DNA of 64,000 nucleotides, from positions 3,587,001-3,651,000 of the forward strand of contig NZ_CP073721.1 of NCBI RefSeq assembly GCF_025264685.1, in the 5' to 3' direction. A program made the position numbers and the translations under genes. The DNA is from Dactylosporangium roseum (GTDB taxonomy: Bacteria > Actinomycetota > Actinomycetes > Mycobacteriales > Micromonosporaceae). Shown piece by piece: positions 52,427-60,223 of this stretch. The notes below the pieces were generated by a model. The model made no database searches and had not been told where the DNA came from. It worked only from the letters and a program-made list of their open reading frames with translations. Each line of letters opens with the position of its first letter. Within the stretch, counting starts at the first letter, position 1.

Positions 52427-53045
52427 CGGCTAGGCCGACGGCGATGTGCGGATCACCGCCGGGGGTGCGGCAGATGCCGATGCTGACGCGCATCGGCCGG
52501 GTGATGCCGTCGATCGTGACCGGCGGCGCGACCGCCGCGGTCAGGGTGAAGGCGAGGGTCTGCGGGTCGCGTGCTGTGACGAGGACGAATTCGTCGCCGC
52601 CGAGGCGGGCGACGAGATCGCCGGGTTCGGCGGCGCGGACGAGCCGGCCGGCGAGCTCGGCGAGGTACAGGTCGCCGCCGTCGTGGGTGTGGACACTGTT
52701 GATGTCGTGCATGCCGTCGACGTCGATGAGGGCGACGGTCACGTCGGTGCCGGCGGCGTCGAAGATGCGCTGCTCGGCGACCCGGCGCACCGCGAGACCG
52801 GTGACTGGGTCCAGGTGCGCGACCGCGAGGTCCGCCTCCAGTTCAGCGATGCGCTGCCCGGCGCGCACAGCGCGGTTGCTCTCGACGGCCAGGAGCATCG
52901 CCTGTACGGCGAGGCTGACCATCGCGATCACGGCCGCCAGCGCTGTATGGCGCGACAGCAGCAGGACGAGCAGGACGGACAGGACCAGTGCCGTGCTGAC
53001 GCGGGAGAGCCAGCGCCTGGCGGTCACCGATTGGGCGAGGTCCAT
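52427..53045 (-). pseudogene. GGDEF-domain diguanylate-cyclase-like protein, C terminus removed by IS4 copy 2
   Basis: The protein starts at 53045 (MDLAQSVTARRWLSRVSTAL) with two hydrophobic helices (VLSVLLVLLL; AAVIAMVSLAVQAMLLAV), a short coiled coil, then a GGDEF-type domain: HLDPVTGLAVRRVAEQRI, ALIDVDGMHDINSVH, LVARLGGDEFVLVTARD, RVSIGICRTPGGDPHIAVGL. The signature GGDEF is exact. The frame runs into the insertion sequence and stops at 52410, before the final helix (usually ADAAMYRAK). No continuation lies on the other side, so it is truncated, and activity is doubtful. Confidence 0.82.
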
Positions 53046-53142
53046 ACAGGTTCTCCTTCAGCGGGAGGGATCGGGCTGGAAACGCAGCGATGCCAGCGCA
53101 GGCGAACCGGACCGCGGCTCGCCTGCGCTGGCATGTACTGGG

Positions 53143-53970
53143 TCAATAGCGTGCGGACGCCAACTGGCGGGCGGTCCACACCGCGGGCGTCGGCGGCAGG
53201 ACGGGGCCGGCTTCCCAGACGAGCGGTTCGGCTCGGCGGAAGGCGAGCATCGCTGTGGTGGCGAGTGTGTCGAGGTGTGCGTTGGCAGCGGTGAGGAAGC
53301 CCAGCCGCTGCGACAGCAGCGGGCTGCGAGCGCGCATCGGTTCTTGGTTCATGCCGGTGATGAGGGCGTCCCCAACCGTGGCCGCCAGCCGGTGGTAGGT
53401 GACGTAGTTGCGCTTGCCGGCCTGAAAGGCGTCCAGTTCGTCCGGGTCCAGATGGACAGACGGATGCGTGCGGTTATGGTGGACCATGGCCTCGACACGA
53501 GGCTGACGCAGGAACGCGCGGCGTGCAGCATGCAAGGTCCGGCCGTCGGCGCCGATACGGTGTGCCTGCGGCGCCCATGCGTGGGCGCGCGGTGTGCCCC
53601 GGACCACGTCGAGCCAGAGACTGTATCGATCGGCGGCGTGTTCGGCGCCGCGTTCACGGGTGGCGGTGACGTCGAACTCGTCGGCCAAGGCGGCGAAGTG
53701 CAGCTTCGGCGAGCCGAACGACACGTCCGCCACTGCCGTGGCACGTCGCTGCTCCCGGTGGGTACCGCGGCGCAGCAGTCGAAGGTCGAAGTCAACAGGC
53801 GCGCCGACGAGTCGGCGCACGGTAGCCATGTCGTAGTCACGGCCGTCGTGCATGCACACGAGGCCGGTCCGAATCCAGTACCCCACAGGGACGATGAAGC
53901 GGTCTGCGAAAGCGGTGTGACGACCGCGCTGGTTGCGGCGGTGCAGGTGAGATGACGCAACGATGGCCAC
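53143..53970 (-). CDS. Hypothetical protein, 275 aa, paralogue of the next gene
   Basis: The GTG at 53970 has an ideal AGGAGG site 7 bases upstream. The protein is soluble, with RFIVPVGYWIRTGLVCMHDG at the N terminus and QPRVEAMVHHNRTHPSVHLD, ELDAFQAGKRNYVTYHRLAA, GDALITGMNQEPM in the second half. This part aligns with the protein at 54062-54724. No known domain was recognised. It is co-directional with the conjugation genes and probably belongs to that element. Confidence 0.65.
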   Translation of the reverse strand: MAIVASSHLHRRNQRGRHTAFADRFIVPVGYWIRTGLVCMHDGRDYDMATVRRLVGAPVDFDLRLLRRGTHREQRRATAVADVSFGSPKLHFAALADEFDVTATRERGAEHAADRYSLWLDVVRGTPRAHAWAPQAHRIGADGRTLHAARRAFLRQPRVEAMVHHNRTHPSVHLDPDELDAFQAGKRNYVTYHRLAATVGDALITGMNQEPMRARSPLLSQRLGFLTAANAHLDTLATTAMLAFRRAEPLVWEAGPVLPPTPAVWTARQLASARY

Positions 53971-54061
53971 GATCAAACCTCCTGGTTGCTGGGATGGATG
54001 TGCCGTCGGGCGAACCAGCCCGGGTTCACCCGACACGCGGCTCGGGGGTGGCACGCTGCGG

Positions 54062-54724
54062 TTAGCGGGTGCAGCAGGCAACGAGGTTGTCGCGGCTGGC
54101 GAGGGCGGTGATGTGCCGGTTCGCTTCGGCGAGGTAGGCGATCTGGGTGGCGTAGCGGTCGTTGTTGGCGGCCAGGTAGGTGCCGTCGAGGCAGACGACT
54201 GCGTCACCGGGTACGGCGCACAGCCAGCCGTAGTAGGTGTAGCCCTGCAGACCGGTCTGGAACGCCTCCAGATGACTGGTGGGCAAGTTCATGACCTTGT
54301 TGGGCAGGGCGTTGTAGGTGAGCATGCTCGCGATGCGCGGCTGGGCGAGGTAGTGCGCCTGCGCGGTGGCGAGGGGGTACTTGTGCGGGTTGGCCTGGTG
54401 CCGGTCCAGGAAGGTCCAGTACGGCTGGGCGGGCCTGGTGCCGGCGACGACCTGGTTCCAGATGTGCCAGCGGTACCAGGAGGCCCGGTGGGCGGCGGCG
54501 CGCATGGCGTCGAGGTCGAGCAGATGGACCGGTCCGCCGGCGGCGATGTCCTGCCACGGCTGGACAAGGCTTCCCCGGCGCAGCCGGGTGCTGATCGTGA
54601 AGTGGCCGGCAGGGCCAAGGTTGGTCCGCGGCGTGGCCGCGAGGCGGGTGGCGGCCGTGGTGGCCAGTTGGTCGGTGGGGGTGCCGTTGGGCAGGCACAC
54701 GATGGTCAGGGACGTGTTGGGCAC
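54062..54724 (-). CDS. Hypothetical protein, 220 aa, paralogue of the preceding gene
   Basis: The GTG at 54724 follows AGGAGGAACC. The protein begins MPNTSLTIVCLPNGTPTDQL and shares with its neighbour the order VV-x-GT-x2-A, QPR(I/V)-x2-M, L(E/D)AFQ(T/A)G, Y-x-(Y/T)Y, GDA, and a helical end with ANRHITALAS. Shorter by 55 residues. Function unknown; tandem duplication within a mobile element is the most visible feature. Confidence 0.65.
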   Translation of the reverse strand: MPNTSLTIVCLPNGTPTDQLATTAATRLAATPRTNLGPAGHFTISTRLRRGSLVQPWQDIAAGGPVHLLDLDAMRAAAHRASWYRWHIWNQVVAGTRPAQPYWTFLDRHQANPHKYPLATAQAHYLAQPRIASMLTYNALPNKVMNLPTSHLEAFQTGLQGYTYYGWLCAVPGDAVVCLDGTYLAANNDRYATQIAYLAEANRHITALASRDNLVACCTR

Positions 54725-55269
54725 GGTTCCTCCTCGCAAGGGGTGTGGCGGGACTCGGGCAGCCGAGGTCGGCTTCCCGGAAAGCCGGAAAGAGGGGGTG
54801 GGGGCTTGACCGCGACAGCGGTCAGCGGCACGCAGGAAGAGACCCGCGGCGGGCGCTGGAAGGCGCGAGGTGGTGCTGTGGGGTGGGCGAGGCGCCTACG
54901 GGCGGGGCAGGCCGACCGGCCGGATGGCGGGTGGGCGGTTGCGACCGCGGTCGTGGGCGGCGTGGCCCGGATGGTGGTGCATGGGGGTTTCAAAAGATTT
55001 GAGCCCTCACCGTAGCCCGATCACCCAACAGGCCACCGACCGAGCGGATCGGTCAGAAACCCGCGCTGACCTGCGCTGTTGGGTACGCTGTGCGCTTGAC
55101 GGCGCTGACGGTCAAGGCCCTGTTGGGTTGGCGTGACGCGTTGTTGGCCAACACCAACGGCCATCGGGTGGTTGTTGGGTAACCCGACGTGACGTCACTG
55201 GCCTGCGTCGCCGGACTTGGCGCGCCGCCCGCCGCCCCGCCCCGATCGCGCTGGGGAGCGGCGCCGCGG
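54725..55269. other. 545-base intergenic region with TGTTGGGT repeats
   Basis: No gene is convincing. The last 250 bases hold ACCCAACA (55023-55030), TGTTGGGT at 55077-55084, 55121-55128 and 55173-55180, the palindrome TGTTGGCCAACA (55142-55153) and TGACGTCA (near 55191). It may hold a promoter array, iterons or a transfer origin; this is not resolved. Confidence 0.45.
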
Positions 55270-56070
55270 TCAGGCCGCTGGCCGCCGTGGTTGCGGGGAG
55301 GTGGCGCCCGGCGTGGGCACCGGGCGCGGCCTGCGGCGGTGGGCGGCACGTTCGGCGTCGACCTCGGCCTGCCAGGTGCTGAATCGGCGTCCGTCGAGTC
55401 GGCGCAGGAAGGCCGGGATGCGGTTGGCGGGAATGCCGACCAGCGGTGGTCCGAGGACGGCGAGCAGGTCGGAGGCTTCCTGCGACGACCAGCCGGCCTC
55501 GGTGATGGCCGCCTCGTCCGGAAAGACGTCAGCGACGCGGTCGACGGCCGGGTCGAGGGTCTGGTCCTGGGTGCCGCCGTAGGAGTACACCCAGAACAGG
55601 TTGGCCGGCGGGTCGGATTCGACCAGTCGCCGGAACCGGTCGACCTCTGTGGTGTAGCAGTAGAAGCGCACGTCCGGCCGGGCGCGGCAGATCCGCAGCC
55701 ACGCCGCAAGGTACCGGTCGGAGAAGAAGTCGCCACTGTCATGGATGCGAATCCATCGGCCCATGAACGTGCTGCGCCCGAGTTCGATGGTCATGGCGGC
55801 TTCCCAGCCGGGTAGGTCGTCGAGGACAAGCATCAGGTTGGCCTGGTGCCGGACGCGCACGACGGGCCGCAGGTAGGTGCCGTTGCGGGCGTAGCAGACG
55901 CGGGCGCAGATGCCCGCCGATGGGCAGGTGTTGTAGGTGCGGCCGTCGGCGAGCCGGCCGGCCCACGCGGGCAGCCTCCAGTTCCGCATTTCGCGGTTCT
56001 GGGTAAGCAGACGTCTCGGGCGTGGAACGCCCGCTGCATGCGGCCCGGTGTCGGGATGGCTTGCAGGCAT
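55270..56070 (-). CDS. GP88-like (gene product 88) family protein
   Basis: The 266-aa protein matches the pattern of the phage/plasmid GP88 family: NTCPSAGICARVCYARNGTY with three clustered Cys, RVRHQANLMLVLDDL, FMGRWIRIHDSGDFFSDRYL, AAWLRICRARPDVRFYCYTT. The Cys cluster probably binds metal or an Fe-S cluster. Its biochemical role is unknown; it is common in mobile elements of actinomycetes. ATG 56070 follows CAGGGAGACCT. Confidence 0.75.
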   Translation of the reverse strand: MPASHPDTGPHAAGVPRPRRLLTQNREMRNWRLPAWAGRLADGRTYNTCPSAGICARVCYARNGTYLRPVVRVRHQANLMLVLDDLPGWEAAMTIELGRSTFMGRWIRIHDSGDFFSDRYLAAWLRICRARPDVRFYCYTTEVDRFRRLVESDPPANLFWVYSYGGTQDQTLDPAVDRVADVFPDEAAITEAGWSSQEASDLLAVLGPPLVGIPANRIPAFLRRLDGRRFSTWQAEVDAERAAHRRRPRPVPTPGATSPQPRRPAA

Positions 56071-56251
56071 AGGTCTCCCTGGGTGTTTGATTCGGGTCGT
56101 CGACCGGCAGTGCGGCGCCGCGTGCGTGACCCGGCCTGCAGCCGTGGTCCGCGCGGCGTCGAGGTGCCCCGCAAAGCGGGAGCGAGCTCGGGTCCGTCTG
56201 GAGACGGACCCGAGCTCGGTTGCATCGCGGCGTGAGCGCCGCCGCCGGGCG

Positions 56252-57229
56252 TCAGCCGGTGGTGTCGAGGACCAGCCGGAGAGGGTGGTCGTCCGGTCGG
56301 GCCGGTCCGGGGGTGAGGGGGCCGGGTTGGCCGTGGCTGCTGGGCAGGTCGGCCAGGGTGAGTCGGTGGCGGCCGTTGCCGGCCAGCCGCCACACCGGGC
56401 CGGCGGGGTCGAGTCCGGATTCCGGCGAGGTGGTGGCAACGATGAGGGTCGGTTCGGGCCGGTCGGCCAGTTTGCGGTGCAGGTTTTGCTCGCGTAGCCG
56501 GCTGGGCAGGATGAACAGGATCGGGTACTGCGGGCCGCCCTCGGCGCGCAGCTTGCGGTGGGAGGCCAGCTTGTCGACCAGCCTGCCGATCGGCTCGGTG
56601 CCGCGGTCCAGCTCGGCGAAGAAGCCGGTCTCCTGGTCGCCGTCGGTCCAGACGCCGTGGCCGTCGGGCTTAATCCGATGCCCGAACGCTGCCGCCGTGG
56701 TGCGTTCGGACCACCAGCGGGTCAGCGCCGTGCCGGGATGGCGGCGGGCGTGCACGAGCAGGGAGACGAAGACATCGTTGACGGCGAGCAGGTGTTCCAG
56801 GGTCGGGCTGGAGTAGACCCGGTCCTGCCGTTCCCGCAGGGCTCTGGCGGTGGGTGGGCTCTCGTCGCGGGCCAGGGCCGTGTACCGGGTGGAGAGCAGG
56901 CCGGGCAGCCAGCAGACCGGGTTGGGTGCGCCTGGCCGGTTGCGGATGAACCGATCGATGAAGCCGAGCCGGCGCAGCAGCTGCAGGCGGTGCCGGCAGG
57001 TGGTGGGGTTGGCGAACAGGATCGAGGTGAGGTGCTCGGTGGTCAGGGTGGTGTGCTCGTCGAGAAGCGACGCGATGGTGTAGTCGCGAGGCCGGAGACG
57101 ATGGGAGATGTCGATGAGGGTGTGGATGGAGGTTCGACGTGGGTCGGTCGTGCGGAGCACGACCAGGGGCGTGTCCCCCGCGGAGATTTCCCCCTGGGGG
57201 AAGTGTCGGGATTCGATGTTCGCGGACAT
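56252..57229 (-). CDS. Replication-relaxation family protein (PF13814 type)
   Basis: The 325-aa protein has an N-terminal winged-helix segment (DYTIASLLDEHTTLTTEHLT, SILFANPTTCRHRLQLLRRL, GFIDRFIRNRPGAPNP) followed by a nuclease-like/relaxase-associated domain (IKPDGHGVWTDGDQETGFFA, ELDRGTEPIGRLVDKLASHR). This arrangement fits the family found next to transfer genes in actinobacterial plasmids and integrative elements. ATG 57229 follows GAGGAG. The frame is open for 100 more codons and an upstream ATG at 57532 would add a hydrophobic segment (MIGFAAIVGGIAIGAARAAR), but no ribosome site supports it. Confidence 0.78.
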   Translation of the reverse strand: MSANIESRHFPQGEISAGDTPLVVLRTTDPRRTSIHTLIDISHRLRPRDYTIASLLDEHTTLTTEHLTSILFANPTTCRHRLQLLRRLGFIDRFIRNRPGAPNPVCWLPGLLSTRYTALARDESPPTARALRERQDRVYSSPTLEHLLAVNDVFVSLLVHARRHPGTALTRWWSERTTAAAFGHRIKPDGHGVWTDGDQETGFFAELDRGTEPIGRLVDKLASHRKLRAEGGPQYPILFILPSRLREQNLHRKLADRPEPTLIVATTSPESGLDPAGPVWRLAGNGRHRLTLADLPSSHGQPGPLTPGPARPDDHPLRLVLDTTG

Positions 57230-57552
57230 GACGGCTCCTCGCTGGGCTGTTGGGTGGATGGGGGCAGCCTGGCTCCGGCAGTACGGCGCCGGGTGCCGGC
57301 CGAGTCGGCGGCTGTTGCGGTGACCGGGTCCTGGCCGAGTCGGCATTCCTTGGCTGGACCTGTCAGTCAAGAGCGGCGTCGATCTGGTGATCGCCGGGTC
57401 GCTGGGCGTACGCTGACGGCGTCCCTCAGCGGCTTCCCCCGTGGCCGCTGAGGGACGTTGCGTGTCCGTCCGTCGTGCTGCGCGAGCAGCGCCGATCGCG
57501 ATGCCGCCCACGATGGCCGCGAACCCGATCATTGCTTGACGTGGCTGTTGGG
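57230..57552. other. 323-base gap between the replication-relaxation and VirD4-like genes
   Basis: No separate gene is certain. It contains TGTTGGGT at 57248-57255, and another copy overlaps the VirD4 stop at 57546-57553. The open upstream frame of the replication-relaxation gene runs through it. Confidence 0.4.
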
Positions 57553-60102
57553 TTACGCGGCGTCCTGTTGGGTGGCTGTTGAATTGCCCGGGTCCGGGTC
57601 GTTACCGCTCGGCGGGTCGGCCACGCCGGCGAGCCGGGCGATCGCCGACCGATTCCCAGCAGGGCCTGCTACGGTTCCGGCGGCAGCTTGCCGGACCGCG
57701 GTCGCTTCCCCGACCAGCGCCCGCGGCGGGTTGGTCCGCAGCGTGAACGCCGCGGTCTCGCGGCTGTTGACCACCAGCCGGCATGCCGCCCGGTAGGCGT
57801 CCAAATGGCTGAGGTCGTGCTCGTCGAGCTCGGGCATAGTGTGCCGAGCCAGTTGGTGAGCGTCCTCGGGGGCGCAGGAGAAGAACACCTTGTTGCGGGC
57901 GTTGGCGGAGATGGCCAGCTGCGTGTCCCGCGGCATCTGCGACAGGTTCTGGTGGGCCAACACGAGGCCGAAGTGGTAGCCGCGGGCCTCGGCGAGCATG
58001 TCCCCGACGCTGCCCGGCAGGTTCAGAAAGTTGTGCGCCTCGTCGATATAGGCGAACGAGTCCCGGCGGTCCGGCTCGGGTAGCCGGGCCCGACCGGTCG
58101 CGGTCTGCCAGGCCGAGGCGAGCACGAAGCTGCCCATCAGCCGGGCAGTCTCCTCCCCGATCTGCCCTTTCGGCAGGCGGGCGAGCAGGATGCCGCCGTC
58201 GAGGACGCGGCGCATGTCGAAGCTGGACTGCGGTGCGCCGAGGGTGCGGCGGACGAAGTCCCGCAGCAGGAAAGCGCGCAGGCGGGAGAGTACCGGGCCG
58301 ATCACTTGCGCCCGCAGCGGCGGCGGAGTCGATTCGAACCACTCCCAGTAGCCGCGCAAACCCTCCGGATCGTCCAGGTCCTCGGTGAAGGCGAGCCGGA
58401 ACTTCTTGTCGTTGAGCAGGGGCGGGATCAGCGTTAGCGTGGCGTTCGCGCGTCGGAGCAGGGTCAGGCAGGCGACGCGGAGGGTGTCGTCGATGCGCGG
58501 CCCCCAGTGTTTGGCGAAGATCCGTCCAAAAATCGACACGATGTTGTCCACGACCAGGTCGTGGTCGTCGCCCTGCAGCGGGTTGAGGGTCGTCCCGGCC
58601 GGCTGGTCAGGGTCGATGATCGTCAGCCGCTTGGCGTGGCTGGTCGGGATCCGGTCGAGCAGGTCGAGGACCAGGTCGCCTTTGGGGTCGATGACGACAA
58701 CACCGCGGCGGGCGTGGATGTCGTCGAGGATCATGTTGAGCAGCAGCGTGCTTTTGCCGGAGCCGGTGGAGCCGAGCACGTGTAGGTGCTGGCGGGCATC
58801 GGCGACGTTGACGGCGACGGAGTGGCCGCCGACGTCGGCCTTGCCGAGCACCTTCGTGCCGCGCCCGCCCGAAGCGACGGCGACGGGTGCGGGCATCGGC
58901 TTGGCGCGGGCCCGGTCCAAACCGGGCACGGCAATGTCCTGCGGCAGCGCCGCGATCGTGGCCAGCTCCGTGGTCGAGAGCAGGATCCCGCGACGCAGCA
59001 CCCGGGCGGCCAGGACCCGGGCCGGATCCTTGACCGACAGCCGGCGTAGCCGGTTGCGGCCGGTCCAGGACCCGAACGCGGAGGCGATGCCGTGGGCGAG
59101 GGTGACCAGCCGGGGCGTGATGTCGTCGGGGTCGCTGCGGCGGGGGTTGGTGTGCGCGACGCCGAAGCGCAGCGCCACCTCCCACTGCGTGCCGGCGAGC
59201 TTATCGACCCCGGCGCGGCCGTCACGCTCGCGTTGCGGATCACTGCCAGGTATCGGCGTGTGCCGTACGGCCGGATGAGTACGCCGGCCCGTGCTAAACA
59301 GCTCCAGGCTGAAGTCGAGGACGACCCGAAGCCAGGTGGCGGGGTCGAGCAGGTCGCGTGGTGGCCGTCCGGTGCGCAGCCCTTGTACGCCGCGGCGTAG
59401 CCGGCGGATCTGCCGGTTGGTGGCGGGCCGGGCCAGGACCTGCACGCAGGCCGACTCCGCGGCGTGCAGCCCGGACGCGGCGGCGATCAGGGTACGCATC
59501 GGGTCGTTATCGTGGTCGGTCTGCAGCGGATACCAGGCGGGCAGGGGGGCGAGCGCGCCGCCGACGTCGAGCGCGCCGGGCGGTAGCGGCGGGTCGGCGT
59601 CGGTGACGGTGCAGGCCGCGCCGGGCCAGGCGCCGCGGATCGCGGCCTGGATCGGCCCGTGCTGGATGGTGCGCGGCACCCAGACCGCGATGGTCAGTTC
59701 CCGGCCGCCCCACCGGTACTCGACCGCGAGGTGCGGACGGCCGTCGCGCAGGCGGCGTCGCCAGCCGGTGTGCAGGATCTCGGCGAGGGTGGCCCACAGG
59801 GTGGCGGCGCCGCCCGGGTCGACTTCCGGCGACGGGCTGATGGTGATCAGCTGCGCGTGCCGGGCCATCCGGGCGTGCCGGCGACCGGCCACAATGGTGC
59901 GCGCGGTGCAGCCGGCGGCGATGAGCAGCACGGCGACGAGGCCGAGCCAGGGCCGGTCCCGGCACCAGGCGCCGACGGCGGTGGCGGTGTCGAGCAGCCA
60001 CTGCGACGGGCCGGGCAGCGGCGCCGCCGGCGGTGGAGTGGGGGAAGGCGCGGGCGTGGGGGAAAACGCGGGAATGCGCTCGAAGACGGGGCTGGCGTTC
60101 AT
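57553..60102 (-). CDS. VirD4/TraG-like type IV coupling ATPase
   Basis: The 849-aa protein has an N-terminal Pro-rich stretch, a hydrophobic helix near residues 52-70 (LGLVAVLLIAAGCTARTIVA) and a large ATPase domain: Walker A LGSTGSGKSTLLLN near residue 445, VVVIDPKGDLVLDLL, Walker B SFAYIDEAHNFLNLP near residue 680, HQNLSQMPRDTQLAISANAR. This is the pattern of conjugative coupling proteins and related HerA/VirD4 ATPases, which bring DNA to the transfer channel. ATG 60102 has GAAAGGG upstream. A strong terminator lies just before the start. Confidence 0.85.
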   Translation of the reverse strand: MNASPVFERIPAFSPTPAPSPTPPPAAPLPGPSQWLLDTATAVGAWCRDRPWLGLVAVLLIAAGCTARTIVAGRRHARMARHAQLITISPSPEVDPGGAATLWATLAEILHTGWRRRLRDGRPHLAVEYRWGGRELTIAVWVPRTIQHGPIQAAIRGAWPGAACTVTDADPPLPPGALDVGGALAPLPAWYPLQTDHDNDPMRTLIAAASGLHAAESACVQVLARPATNRQIRRLRRGVQGLRTGRPPRDLLDPATWLRVVLDFSLELFSTGRRTHPAVRHTPIPGSDPQRERDGRAGVDKLAGTQWEVALRFGVAHTNPRRSDPDDITPRLVTLAHGIASAFGSWTGRNRLRRLSVKDPARVLAARVLRRGILLSTTELATIAALPQDIAVPGLDRARAKPMPAPVAVASGGRGTKVLGKADVGGHSVAVNVADARQHLHVLGSTGSGKSTLLLNMILDDIHARRGVVVIDPKGDLVLDLLDRIPTSHAKRLTIIDPDQPAGTTLNPLQGDDHDLVVDNIVSIFGRIFAKHWGPRIDDTLRVACLTLLRRANATLTLIPPLLNDKKFRLAFTEDLDDPEGLRGYWEWFESTPPPLRAQVIGPVLSRLRAFLLRDFVRRTLGAPQSSFDMRRVLDGGILLARLPKGQIGEETARLMGSFVLASAWQTATGRARLPEPDRRDSFAYIDEAHNFLNLPGSVGDMLAEARGYHFGLVLAHQNLSQMPRDTQLAISANARNKVFFSCAPEDAHQLARHTMPELDEHDLSHLDAYRAACRLVVNSRETAAFTLRTNPPRALVGEATAVRQAAAGTVAGPAGNRSAIARLAGVADPPSGNDPDPGNSTATQQDAA

Positions 60103-60123
60103 TTATCAGGCCCTTTCGGAGAA

Positions 60124-60167
60124 CAAAAAAGGGCTGTGGGCCGCCATTGCTGGCGGCCCACAGCCCT
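60124..60167 (-). terminator. Intrinsic terminator between the VirB4-like and VirD4-like genes
   Basis: On the minus strand, a perfect 17-bp GC-rich stem (60130-60146 with 60151-60167), a 4-base loop and then TTTTTT. It follows the VirB4-like stop by 57 bases and ends 22 bases before the VirD4-like start codon. Confidence 0.9.
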
Positions 60168-60223
60168 ACACTGGTGTGGTCACGTCACCGCCGGTCCCGG
60201 CCGTGACGTTGTGGTGGTGGTGA

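Noticed and set aside
55023..55200. Definite oriT or replication origin
   Set aside because: Repeats are present, but no relaxase gene or known nick site was recognised beside them, so only a tentative note is justified.
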